From CALLMM01 sp964429855 (GTDB lineage: Bacteria > Armatimonadota > Chthonomonadetes > Chthonomonadales > CAJBBX01): a DNA stretch of 64,000 bases. Made by a program: the position numbers and the translations under genes. This document shows positions 20,501 to 27,122 of this stretch, piece by piece. The DNA is taken from the NCBI GenBank assembly GCA_964429855.1, contig CAYSDM010000022.1:1-64000 (forward strand), written 5' to 3'. Under the pieces are notes generated by a model, which made no database searches, had not been told where the DNA came from, and was given only the letters and a program-made list of their open reading frames with translations. How positions within the stretch are numbered: the stretch's first letter is position 1; each line of letters begins with the position of its first letter.

Positions 20501-21320
20501 GGGCCGCGGTTACTGGGTCCGCGCTTTCGTGGACTGCGAACTGATCCTGTCGCCGCCGGGAACCCGCTCTGCATCGCTCTCCCGCGAGGCGGATATTCGG
20601 GCCGGCAGCCTGCAGATCGTTGCTCGCATGGGCAACCGGATGGATACCGACAACTTCGTGCCGCTGACCGGTCTCGACAAGACGCGGATGGCCATGCTGG
20701 AGAAGCCGCCGTATGTCGGCAACTATGTGACGGTGCGCCTGGTTCCGACGGATAGCGCTCAGCTTCCGGCGGAGACTCGCGCCGCCGCCGCTAACCAGAC
20801 CGTCATCATGTTCGACGTGGAGACGGACCGCAAGAATGCAGACGTGATGGTGCAGTTCCCGAATATCAGCGCGATGGGACGCAGCTACGAGGTAACCCTC
20901 GTAGACCTGGCGAACAGCACCCGTCGCGCCCTCGGTTCTAACTCGGGCTACACCTATAACTCCGGAGACAACAGCAAGCCGCGCCGATTCGCACTGCTGG
21001 TGGATACGGTGTCGAATAACTCGCGTCTGATTATCAGCGACATGAAGGGGACGGGCCGCTCCGCCGGCACGATGTCCTTCAGCTACAACATCTCCGGTGC
21101 AGCCAGCGTTCGCGCACAGGTCGTCGGTGGCTCCGGGCAGGTCGTTCGCGATCTGCAGCAGGGACGCGCCGTGACCCGGGGCGTCAATACCCTGCTGTGG
21201 GATGGCAAGGACTCCCGGGGAGTGTCTGTCCCGGCGGGAACCTACATCCTGAAGCTGACGGCTACGGATGATAAGGGACGTTCCGCGACCGCCGTACTGC
21301 CGGTTACCCTGGTTCGCTAA
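14526..21320 (+). CDS. Giant secreted repeat protein with shared FlgD-Ig-like C-terminal region
   Basis: 2264 aa from the ATG at 14526. The frame is open upstream, but this start has AGGGGAGA before it and is directly followed by a signal peptide (~1-25, ending A-L-G-A), so the longer frame is rejected. After an N-terminal ~600 residues lie about eight repeats of ~110-130 aa (~634-1715) sharing a scheme of P-x-L, a G-T-(L/V)-x-P-x-S-G turn, (F/Y)-T-Y-x-(V/I)-x-Y-x-D-x-(D/N)-N, a short M-x(n)-Y-x-x-G-V-x-Y and H-x-Y-x-F-x-A-x-D. An Ig-like domain follows (~1720-1825), then the shared C-terminal region (~1831-2264), here with W-N-M-V-G-S-V-Y instead of the G-N-P-F form, ending T-L-V-R. Such arrays usually form extended adhesin or surface-layer fibres; that role is inferred. 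Confidence 0.82.
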   Translation: MRRYCSAFGWLAMTAFLCLLTPMIALGAPQITNAVVLANNVGGIETGTENTQFIFRADVVPQTGGLRALSQFGLNTPVGVVINVFDPANPEAGGSAVLEMFNVGGSTFVAYVPGYLISSLGGVRTNITWSILGRDMGTDGTFQDGTQAAPKPATATLRVVPNQLIEIVPVDENFQPDKRLIPNQLGNGLRVDPTQSTAPNDGGSSHFFTWRVRVRTVDGLPLQFFARRGNYRWRDPRLENGQPLVRQYNSGVHLVLVDPAGNRYRVPMEIDPDAPGQAGLHAATYTTDTLNPDSLFRPTGGNVWSNGVVYRYRMVPTQYGFNWGAFPGEGPYTAFGGPTAPDSIPALPIGFNSSAEIIGRPFTNLYTGFADQDPRAFGQQPLPFPFYTSTAGRAGQWQYYFVTTTDLRPPTRPSFPTNGSINTYPNDLYGADPDAYLYNYDSDLGAASYVNGVSLGTLGTPYNHPRVTPILSDGGWTDDLPENGYVGGLGNNSHRSRPTTKTRVRFQVRVTKDTTTPLPAQAVRVWIDGSPRTMQPLPGTSDLDYLTGRVFYYDTTFSAPGQSGQHWIYFDVDDGVNRAIWPRRDTSVNGTGDSRYPDPQAGLIPQFNNPVNFGTGIVGKNFLNEPLVNNRPVLSNPTLSPPSGVEAQPYTYEVTFTDADNDEPVDAWVYIDGMTDAFRHRMTPVDNTPTSQGRRYRFVLTQLTPAPSHFYFFKFRDNWNNPATIGRYGISPLRREYGEWSTLPQGDDDGNPSSVIPGPIITGNRPSELSDANFTFSDPSQTSATLYDFLVKYKSQDNNPPTSLTFYLSNDAGATYDGGTAMVKAEGSTNYTAGVLYHLPERIRLPYYRNNNPALGVAQYRFSFRATDGVQPVDTTLVHVGTGSDAFTNRTAQQLTPVGGSNTVFENSKGTRKWSVNPTTTFLWKAVNGTPTLLILDDPGPLGYTVDALNGLVTLNTAVQGGEAVFASYYYLETLGPVINPNAAPDLTEPSPNTPTTNNGTLTPLQGGPTTQFTYSIIYTDANNQEPAPGYPVVVVDSNRTFVMTRDPNTPTPINYANGVRYNVTISGSTLGNGPHTYHFEASDGADLVRFPVSGDLQGPSVSNIGDIQLLAGNASIQPFPKGKSNDKYTFTVRYSNSQGLAPVFPIELRIRAEEPSTDVKTVQMLPIDPIGENEFRNGVRYQVQLQAPDAAKNLVPGTHEITFGFQGQGASTTPLNLIVNGPPQLVDATAAPNPASQAGDIVFSVKYTDVNGDPPVRNGERMLKLFINGQERAEQPTTIPANPTANDFKGLNPNQGVIYLWSYRAEVFPVGSHTYYFTGQDDLEPEPPLALPPLPGGTFEIVAPNVPQLLPAIDGAPNEGTVNPLSGPQNGQYTYSIRYRHSDGVAPVRIQVIITPDPNRYPGAQPITKDMTPDPSESPTPTQSDFQRPTGVLYSFQTTAGELPPGQHHYRFEAADRLTVVNRPMPAGSNYTGPTINTAPTLSEGTVYIEGSTTIPTVNAQNQLTPAVAGNVLNRFIFRVKYTDIDNTGPAPNTMIVTINNSQTLSLSLKSGDFTTGAIYESDPTTLTAGQKAFNFTVSDSSFPSQDRARFPSGSADITGLTVRNIPVLEGPSGGTLSPTSGPISTTFTYQVIYKNADNTPPAYVRVFIDGASFDMTKVTQGTNYAAGVTYQYQYRFPQDVGQQNHTYYFEAQDTLSADYTARLPVSPNPPFNGPTLNVPIFRVFRFNPSPASVGSPVTITGALVTQPFLGTPISVQLIRPDGTGINDTATTNAADGTFSYTFTPTQTGDWKLRLSWGGSAGTYDALSTEFSRDELGNPFRVTGFTLNVGAGELDMIASPLVPVTPDPSISFSPTRQDTGAPVNVTALNMVKWMTTTAPAGRYLLLNSDPNFPGIAGGQSYWVRPSESVVLNPRGRLHDQTQTYSIPLKAGWNMVGSVYLQDINWSAVKVRYQGQTLGVGDASSIVRSIAWTYDRATGGYSVIGSDGVLKPGRGYWVRAFVDCELILSPPGTRSASLSREADIRAGSLQIVARMGNRMDTDNFVPLTGLDKTRMAMLEKPPYVGNYVTVRLVPTDSAQLPAETRAAAANQTVIMFDVETDRKNADVMVQFPNISAMGRSYEVTLVDLANSTRRALGSNSGYTYNSGDNSKPRRFALLVDTVSNNSRLIISDMKGTGRSAGTMSFSYNISGAASVRAQVVGGSGQVVRDLQQGRAVTRGVNTLLWDGKDSRGVSVPAGTYILKLTATDDKGRSATAVLPVTLVR

Positions 21321-21385
21321 TAAGACAGCGGGAGGGGCTTCTTCGCAGGAAGAGGCTCCTCCTTCTCGAAGGAGCCCTGTAGATT

Positions 21386-22186
21386 ATGAGAATAGTGCAG
21401 ATACGACCGATCACCTTGCGATCCGTCGTTTCGCTGGCAGCCGCTCTGGCTGTGGTGGGAGCCGCCAGCGTAACCGGCGCCTCCGCTGGCGAATCCGGCA
21501 AGGGCAATCTGGCGCAGGCTGTCAAGAAGACGGCGCTTCTGTTCCCGTTCGACAAGACAAATATCAGCGTCTCCAACGCGGAAGAGATCTCGCAGATGCT
21601 TACCGATCAGGCTTACTCGCGCCTGATCCTGACCAACGCCTACTCCGTCACCCGCTACTTTAAGTCTCTGCCGACGGTCTCGCGCCTGCATAACGATCAG
21701 CAGTTGACGGATGCGGATATCGCTCCTCCTTACGCGGAGGATAACCGCAAGCCGACCAAGATCGTCAAGCTGATCGGCTACGATCAGGCTTTCGTTGGCT
21801 CGATTGACAGCTATGAGTACAACGACGGCAAGGCGACCGTGACCATCAGCGGACGCCTGATCGAGGTAACCGACGAGGGCGCGGGATTCCGCGTCCTTCG
21901 CAATGCGGCCCTGAGTTCTACCAGCGGCAGCGGCAATACCGAAGAGGAGCGCGCTCTCAGCGCTGCACGCGATGCCGGCGAAAAGCTGATGTCACAGCTT
22001 GCTCCGAATGTGACTGTTCCCGTAACGCCGGATCGAACGAAACCGGTGGAGACCAGGCGCAAAAAGCGAGCGAATATGGACTGGCTCTGGGGCGTGCTTG
22101 CCATCGGTCTGGGGCTGGGAATCGGGCTGTCCACCGGCGGCGGACGTGGCGGCGGCGGCTCCGACAACCCTCCTCCTCCCCCCTAG
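21386..22186 (+). CDS. Small CsgG/TolB-N-like membrane protein with Gly-rich polyproline tail
   Basis: 266 aa. Signal peptide ~1-34 (ends A-S-A-G). Residues ~45-190 read as a divergent relative of the CsgG-like fold: A-L-L-F-P-F-D-K-T-N strand, then a helix with Q-A-Y-S-R-L, V-T-R-Y-F, and a strand G-Y-D-Q-A-F-V-G-S-I-D-S-Y-E-Y followed by A-T-V-T-I-S-G-R-L-I-E-V. A basic stretch R-R-K-K-R precedes a hydrophobic segment (~231-250), then a Gly-rich run and a final five prolines. The same order (domain, TM, Gly-rich, P5 end) is seen in the larger protein at 6433. AAGGAG lies upstream of the ATG. The family call is by pattern only. Confidence 0.65.
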   Translation: MRIVQIRPITLRSVVSLAAALAVVGAASVTGASAGESGKGNLAQAVKKTALLFPFDKTNISVSNAEEISQMLTDQAYSRLILTNAYSVTRYFKSLPTVSRLHNDQQLTDADIAPPYAEDNRKPTKIVKLIGYDQAFVGSIDSYEYNDGKATVTISGRLIEVTDEGAGFRVLRNAALSSTSGSGNTEEERALSAARDAGEKLMSQLAPNVTVPVTPDRTKPVETRRKKRANMDWLWGVLAIGLGLGIGLSTGGGRGGGGSDNPPPPP

Positions 22187-22215
22187 TGTTGTGTGATGAC
22201 TTAACGGCGAATCTG

Positions 22216-22269
22216 GAAGCCTCAGAGCAAGAGTGTCCTCCTCAAGACACCCGCTTGTTCTGGGGCTTC
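22216..22269 (+). terminator. Long stable hairpin between the 266-aa and barrel genes
   Basis: A 16-bp stem (22216-22231 with 22254-22269; two G-U pairs as RNA) encloses a second 5-bp stem (22233-22237 with 22246-22250). It begins 29 nt after the stop of the preceding gene and ends 20 nt before the next start. There is no T-run; it may end the upstream transcript or shape translation of the barrel gene. Confidence 0.5.
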
Positions 22270-22289
22270 TCGCCTGACTGAAGATCACC

Positions 22290-24284
22290 ATGCGAATACG
22301 AAACTTATCGGTTCTTCTTGCTCTAATACTCCTGTTGATCGTTGGCGCAGGTGCGAAAGCCGTGCCGACGATCACCCTCACCGCTTCACGCTACGCCGTT
22401 CTCAATGACGGTCGCGACTCCACGGAGATCATTGCCGAGGTGCGCGACAGCGGCGGTCGTTTCGTCCCGGATGGCACGGTCGTGACCTTTACGACCAATG
22501 TCGGCATCTTCAGCCGCGCGGGAACGACGGCAACCGCCTCTACCCGCAATGGATCGGCGCGCATTCGTCTCTCCAGCCCGCAGAAGGGAACCGCGCAGAT
22601 CACGGCGGCGGTGGCGGGCGGCGGTTTTCAGAAGATGGAGATCGTCTTCACCGATGATCCTGCCGAGACGTTTCAGGGCAACGCCTATATCGCCGTGCAG
22701 GGGAGCAGCGCGCTGCTCTACAGCGCGGTGGATCGGGTGATCGAGGCGCGGGGAAGACTGCGCGGCGACAATGAAGAGGATCCGGGGCTGCCCGGGGCGC
22801 ATCTCAGTTTCCGCAATGTCGAGGTCTTCGCCGACCGGCTGCAGGTGGACTGCTCCGCCAATGCGGTGCGCGCCGATGGCAATGTGACGCTGATCCGGGG
22901 AACCCGACGGCTCCCGTGCGCGAGACTCTACTACCCGCTCTTCAAGGGAACCGGCTACGCGATCACCGAAGTGGAAAATCATCTGCGCCCGGTGAAGATC
23001 GAGGGTAATGAACTGACGATTACCCCACTGGAGTACGGGATCAATCCGCGATTTCTGGAGATGACCGATCTCTCCGCCGCGCAGCTGGTCGTCACTGCCC
23101 GCAGCATTCTGCTCTTCCCCGGCGAGAAGCTTCAGTTTAAACGTCCTCGATTCTATCAGGAGGGGCAGCCGCTCTTCGCCATGCAGTTCTATTCGCTGGG
23201 CCTCTACTCCTCTCAGCTCTTCAGCGATCAGTTCCTGAGCGTCGGCACGCAGGGACTCGGCGTGGATGTACCCTACTACTACGATATGAGTCCCTCCTCA
23301 ACGGGACAGTTACGATTTCGCTATGGAGAGCGTGCCGGGCGCAGCGCGGGCGCAACGCGCCCTGGCGTCTCGATAGACATGATGCAGGCATATAACTCCC
23401 TGCGCAGCAATAGCCGCTATACGGGCGAATTCGGTCTGACCGGCATCAATCGTTCGGACTGGGGTATGCGCTGGACGCACAGCCAGGAGTTCTCGCTCGA
23501 TACGCGCGGATCGCTCTTTATTGACCTGCCGCAGCATCGCGGCATCTTCGCCTCCTCCAACCTCAGCCATCGGTTCGGCAATATGCAACTGGGGCTGAAC
23601 CTGTCGGCGAATCGCAGCATCACCGGATTCCGCAGCAGCGGCATGGAAGGAGACCTCTATCTGGAGACGATGCCGCGCCCCGTAGGGAAGACAGGGTATC
23701 TGTTTGCCTGGGGAGGAACCGCGAGCGCGGGAAGAACGGAGGCGGAGGGATTTCGATCCAGCACGCTGTCACAGGGAATTCAGGCGCGGTTCTTCAGCAC
23801 CGCCTTCCGCGTGGATAAGAACACGACTCTGACCAACTATATCACCGTCGGACAACTGTGGACGAATCGGGGGCACAGCGGAACCAGCGCGCTGGCTTCC
23901 GTGACGGCGATCCATTCGCTCCGGGGCGGCGGCAATCTTCAGTTAACCTATGACTTTACGCGCCAGCCGACGGTCTTCACGGCGGGCGGAAGCCATCGCC
24001 TGACCATGAGCTTCTACGCAAGTCGGGGCAGTAAGTGGTATCTGTCGCTCTACGGCAACACTTTCCTGGACGCGCCGAACTCCAGCCTGATCGCCGATTT
24101 CCGCTATTCGGTGGTTCCGCGCTGGTACCTCAGTTTCGGCGCGACCGTGCAGCGTTTTTCGTCCGCCGACTATCGCGACTTTACCTTCGGCATCACGCGC
24201 AGCATCGGCGGGCGCGATGTCACTCTCTCCTACTCCACGCTGAGCCATCGAATCTTTTTCGATATAGATGCCAGCCGATTCTAG
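22290..24284 (+). CDS. Big_1 / OstA-like / outer-membrane beta-barrel fusion protein
   Basis: 664 aa. Signal peptide ~1-24 (ending A-K-A). Residues ~25-115 match an invasin/Big_1 Ig-like domain: L-T-A-S-x-x-x-V-L-N-D-G-R-D-S-T-E-I-I-A-E-V, D-G-T-V-V-T-F-T-T-N-V-G, then G-x-A-x-I-R-L-S-S-P-Q-K-G-T-A-Q-I-T-A. Residues ~125-260 resemble the OstA/LptA-type fold (A-D-R-L-Q-V-D-C-S-A-N-A-V-R-A-D-G-N-V-T-L). From ~290 on, alternating beta strands with aromatic ends suggest an outer-membrane barrel, and the last residue is Phe (D-A-S-R-F), as expected for BAM-inserted barrels. It could be an LptD-like transporter or a porin for the neighbouring exported proteins. No strong ribosome-binding site is seen before the ATG. 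Confidence 0.7.
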   Translation: MRIRNLSVLLALILLLIVGAGAKAVPTITLTASRYAVLNDGRDSTEIIAEVRDSGGRFVPDGTVVTFTTNVGIFSRAGTTATASTRNGSARIRLSSPQKGTAQITAAVAGGGFQKMEIVFTDDPAETFQGNAYIAVQGSSALLYSAVDRVIEARGRLRGDNEEDPGLPGAHLSFRNVEVFADRLQVDCSANAVRADGNVTLIRGTRRLPCARLYYPLFKGTGYAITEVENHLRPVKIEGNELTITPLEYGINPRFLEMTDLSAAQLVVTARSILLFPGEKLQFKRPRFYQEGQPLFAMQFYSLGLYSSQLFSDQFLSVGTQGLGVDVPYYYDMSPSSTGQLRFRYGERAGRSAGATRPGVSIDMMQAYNSLRSNSRYTGEFGLTGINRSDWGMRWTHSQEFSLDTRGSLFIDLPQHRGIFASSNLSHRFGNMQLGLNLSANRSITGFRSSGMEGDLYLETMPRPVGKTGYLFAWGGTASAGRTEAEGFRSSTLSQGIQARFFSTAFRVDKNTTLTNYITVGQLWTNRGHSGTSALASVTAIHSLRGGGNLQLTYDFTRQPTVFTAGGSHRLTMSFYASRGSKWYLSLYGNTFLDAPNSSLIADFRYSVVPRWYLSFGATVQRFSSADYRDFTFGITRSIGGRDVTLSYSTLSHRIFFDIDASRF

Positions 24285-24285
24285 C

Positions 24286-24321
24286 GTCGCCTGTGGCGTC
24301 ATGGCGGCTGCCACAGGCGAC
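24286..24321. terminator. Hairpin between convergent genes
   Basis: A perfect 12-bp stem (24286-24297 with 24310-24321) with a 12-nt loop fills the 38-nt gap between the convergent barrel and DUF1054 genes. It is positioned to act in both directions; neither side has a T-run. Confidence 0.5.
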
Positions 24322-24322
24322 C

Positions 24323-24988
24323 TTACAGCCTGTATCCCTCCTCCGCGCCTATGCGATAGAGCGGCAGCAGGGACTCCATGGCGGAGAGAGCCGCATCCTG
24401 CAGCGCCTTCGGGTCCTGGGCTGCCGGGTCGCGGCGGTCAATCGGCACGCCGAACTGGACGTGCTGCCCCTTCACCCTCTCCAGACGCTCTACCAGATAG
24501 AGGAGCATCTTGTCGTTCAGACCGCTTCCGCACAGCCCCCGCCCGAATCCGTCCCGAAAATCGTAGCTGCAGATTCGGGGATGCGAGCCAAAATAACGCG
24601 CCAGGGCGTCCGCATTTGCCGCCAGCCCTGCCGTAAAGGTCGGTCTGTCCTCGTCCGCGTAATCCTCCAGAAAACAGGCGACTTTCAATCCCTCTGCATG
24701 GATCGTGACACGAAAATGAATAAAAGGCTTGTAGGCGCGCGGAGAGCGGCTGAAGGCGACCCAGGTCTCTTCGGGAGGATGAACGGTTCGGCGAAGATGC
24801 CGGGCGACATGGGGATAGAGGTCGCCGCCGACCAATCGGCTTAATTCGGGAGCCAGCATATCGCCGATCTGCTGCAGTTTCGGAGTGATACTGGCTTTAA
24901 TGGCAGGCATCCGGCTGGCAAAGTCGGGCAGATCAAATATGTGAAAATCGCGGTCGGTAAAGCCGTTGAATCTGGACACAGAAGTCAC
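24323..24988 (-). CDS. UPF0637/DUF1054 family protein (YktB-like)
   Basis: 221 aa; GTG start preceded by AAGGAGA. The sequence shows the family's opening F-x-x-F-T-D-R-D-F-H-I-F-D-L-P-x-F and the block H-V-A-R-H-L-R-R-T-V-H-P-P-E-E-T-W-V-A-F, plus a later F-x-x-Y-F-G-S-H-P region. Known members (Bacillus YktB) are ~200 aa single-domain proteins without an established function. It lies 24 nt after the carbonic anhydrase fusion gene on the same strand and is probably the last gene of that transcript. Confidence 0.82.
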   Translation of the reverse strand: MTSVSRFNGFTDRDFHIFDLPDFASRMPAIKASITPKLQQIGDMLAPELSRLVGGDLYPHVARHLRRTVHPPEETWVAFSRSPRAYKPFIHFRVTIHAEGLKVACFLEDYADEDRPTFTAGLAANADALARYFGSHPRICSYDFRDGFGRGLCGSGLNDKMLLYLVERLERVKGQHVQFGVPIDRRDPAAQDPKALQDAALSAMESLLPLYRIGAEEGYRL

Positions 24989-25012
24989 GAAGACTCTCCT
25001 TTCAGATCATTT

Positions 25013-27049
25013 TCAATGCGATAAGAGACCCTGCAGCGCGTAGACGATCAGAAAACCGAGCAGGCTGCAGAACAGAAACGCGCCGAGCGCCGACAGAGCC
25101 GACGATGAGCAGGAGTTGGGCGCAGAGGCGCGTTTCGAAGAAGAGGGAGCATTCCAGAACTCCTGTCGGGTGACTGTTCGCCGGGAAACGACGATATCGC
25201 GAACCCCGTTCGGGTGCAGGTCCGCCTGACAGGAGGCGCAGTTTGCCGCCGCAATCGGGTTTATCTGACGGCAGCGCGAACAGAACACCTGGTAGCTGCT
25301 CTGCACAAGGCTGACCCCACAGTAGGTGCAGAAGTTTATGTGCTGCTGATACCCCCGTCGGCAGTGCGGACACCAGCGCGGAAAAGACAGCATCGCGGGC
25401 TGTTCCTGCGTGGAAGCGGCAACGGAAGAGACGACGCCTTCCCGCTGCGGCGGTTGTGCGACGACCGGGGGAGCGATCGTCTGAGTTACCTCCGTTCCGG
25501 TCAGGCGGGGATAGAGGCGATCCAGAACCTTTCCGGTTCGTAGCGGCGCGCTGCAGGCGCGGCAGCGATCATTGGCGAAGCTGTTGCTCATATGGCAGGC
25601 CGGGCAGGCGACTGTCGCGTCGGGCGAGACCAGCGCGACATCGCATCGGGCGCAGGCGCCTGGCTCCTCATAGACCGCCATACAGCGCGGACAGCACCAG
25701 GAGCCTGCGTCGTGAAGCATCAGAAGAGTCTCGGCGGTCTGCGGGTTGGATATCAGCGTGCGCATCATCTCCTTCGGTTCGAGAAGCCGCGTCTCTTCCT
25801 TCGCGGCCCGAGCGGTCTCCGCTGCTGGAGAGACGCGAGGAGGCTCGGCAGGCGGAGCCTCCTCCGGGGCGGGCGCGCTGATCTCGGTAAAGATATCCAC
25901 CCGGCCGCTGTCCAGGTCATAATAAGCGCCGACGAGTTTCAGTTTCCCGGCGCGCATCCGCATCACCAGCGGTTCCTGGTCCGCCAGTTCCTCCAGAGCG
26001 CGCCGGATATTCTGGCGGATGGCGTTTTCGAGTAGATTTCCGGGCATCGGGCGCGCGGTCTCCACCACCGGCAGAATGATGGACATGAGGCGTTTCAGGT
26101 AGGGATGGGCGGCGGTTCCCTCGACCGCCGCGCGCACCGCGCTGCACTGCGCGTGCCCTAAAACCATCACGACCACCGTACCGAACCGCTCTACGGCATA
26201 CTCCACATTGCCGACGGAGAGTTCATCCATCACATTGCCCGCCTCGCGAATGACGAACAGATCGCCCAGTCCCTGATCGAAGAGTATCTCCGGGGGGACT
26301 CGCGAATCGGAGCAGCCGACCACCACCGCATACGGCTCCTGCGCCTGCGCGATCTCTGCCCGGCGCATGGGATTCTGGCGCGGATGGAGCGTTTTTCCTT
26401 CCACAAAACGCCGATTGCCCTCGCGCAGCCGCTGCAATGCCTGATCGGGCGTCGAGACAGGCGGCTCCGGCCTTATCGGGGGCGCAGAGGGCGGCGGCGG
26501 AGCCTCGCGTGGAATCTCTTCCGCCGCGCTGACGATCTCCGTTGGCACGGAAACGGGCGGAGGCGTGGGTGGATGCGCCGCAGGCTCAGACGGCTTCAGG
26601 CTCTCCGCTCTCGCTTCAGGCGGTGTGAGGACTGCGGCAGGCGGTTCCGGCGGAGCGGCGATTTCTACCGGGGAGACCGATTCGGGGATGGACGCGGGGA
26701 TGGGAGGCGCGGCCGCCGCTATCGCGGCGCGCTCTCCCGCCTTCAGCCAGATACCCCGGCAGCGGCTGCAGGTCTGCGCCTGACTATCGGGAGACGCCGG
26801 GAGCGGCTCTCTCTCCAGATAGAGGGTGCGGCAGTCCGGGCAGATCAGGCGCAGTCCCTCATACATGCCCTTGCTGGCGACGCCTGGAAATTCAGCGTCC
26901 AGTTCGCCCAGACGCGCCAGTACGGGGGGCAGACGTTCGAAGTCTGCCGCCATAAACCAGCATCCGCCGCAGCTTCGGCAAACCCATAGCGTGGAGTTCT
27001 CCCAGGTAACCTGCTCCAGCAGCAGTGCGCACTGCGGACACGATTTCAT
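25013..27049 (-). CDS. Beta-carbonic anhydrase fused to multiple zinc ribbons and a C-terminal TM helix
   Basis: 678 aa. The ATG at 27049 sits 8 nt after AAGGAGG; a GTG three codons earlier overlaps that site and is rejected. Two CxxC-x(n)-CxxC zinc ribbons of zf-TFIIB type occupy residues ~3-85. A Pro/Ala/Glu-rich linker (~95-205) leads to a beta-class carbonic anhydrase (~215-395) with zinc ligands Cys246, His299 and Cys302 (C-S-D-S-R and G-H-A-Q-C) and the Asp248-Arg250 dyad. It interconverts CO2 and bicarbonate in this family. After it lie at least four more CxxC-pair ribbons (~445-620) and one hydrophobic helix near the C-terminus (~655-675). Typical beta-CAs are ~200-230 aa, so this architecture is unusual. 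Same-strand neighbours on both sides suggest an operon. Confidence 0.85.
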   Translation of the reverse strand: MKSCPQCALLLEQVTWENSTLWVCRSCGGCWFMAADFERLPPVLARLGELDAEFPGVASKGMYEGLRLICPDCRTLYLEREPLPASPDSQAQTCSRCRGIWLKAGERAAIAAAAPPIPASIPESVSPVEIAAPPEPPAAVLTPPEARAESLKPSEPAAHPPTPPPVSVPTEIVSAAEEIPREAPPPPSAPPIRPEPPVSTPDQALQRLREGNRRFVEGKTLHPRQNPMRRAEIAQAQEPYAVVVGCSDSRVPPEILFDQGLGDLFVIREAGNVMDELSVGNVEYAVERFGTVVVMVLGHAQCSAVRAAVEGTAAHPYLKRLMSIILPVVETARPMPGNLLENAIRQNIRRALEELADQEPLVMRMRAGKLKLVGAYYDLDSGRVDIFTEISAPAPEEAPPAEPPRVSPAAETARAAKEETRLLEPKEMMRTLISNPQTAETLLMLHDAGSWCCPRCMAVYEEPGACARCDVALVSPDATVACPACHMSNSFANDRCRACSAPLRTGKVLDRLYPRLTGTEVTQTIAPPVVAQPPQREGVVSSVAASTQEQPAMLSFPRWCPHCRRGYQQHINFCTYCGVSLVQSSYQVFCSRCRQINPIAAANCASCQADLHPNGVRDIVVSRRTVTRQEFWNAPSSSKRASAPNSCSSSALSALGAFLFCSLLGFLIVYALQGLLSH

Positions 27050-27122
27050 GTTATACACCTCCTTGCCTGTTGAGAAGACACGCCGTATGTTGAGCCTGCC
27101 TGTCGGCGTGGAAGTCGGTGGC

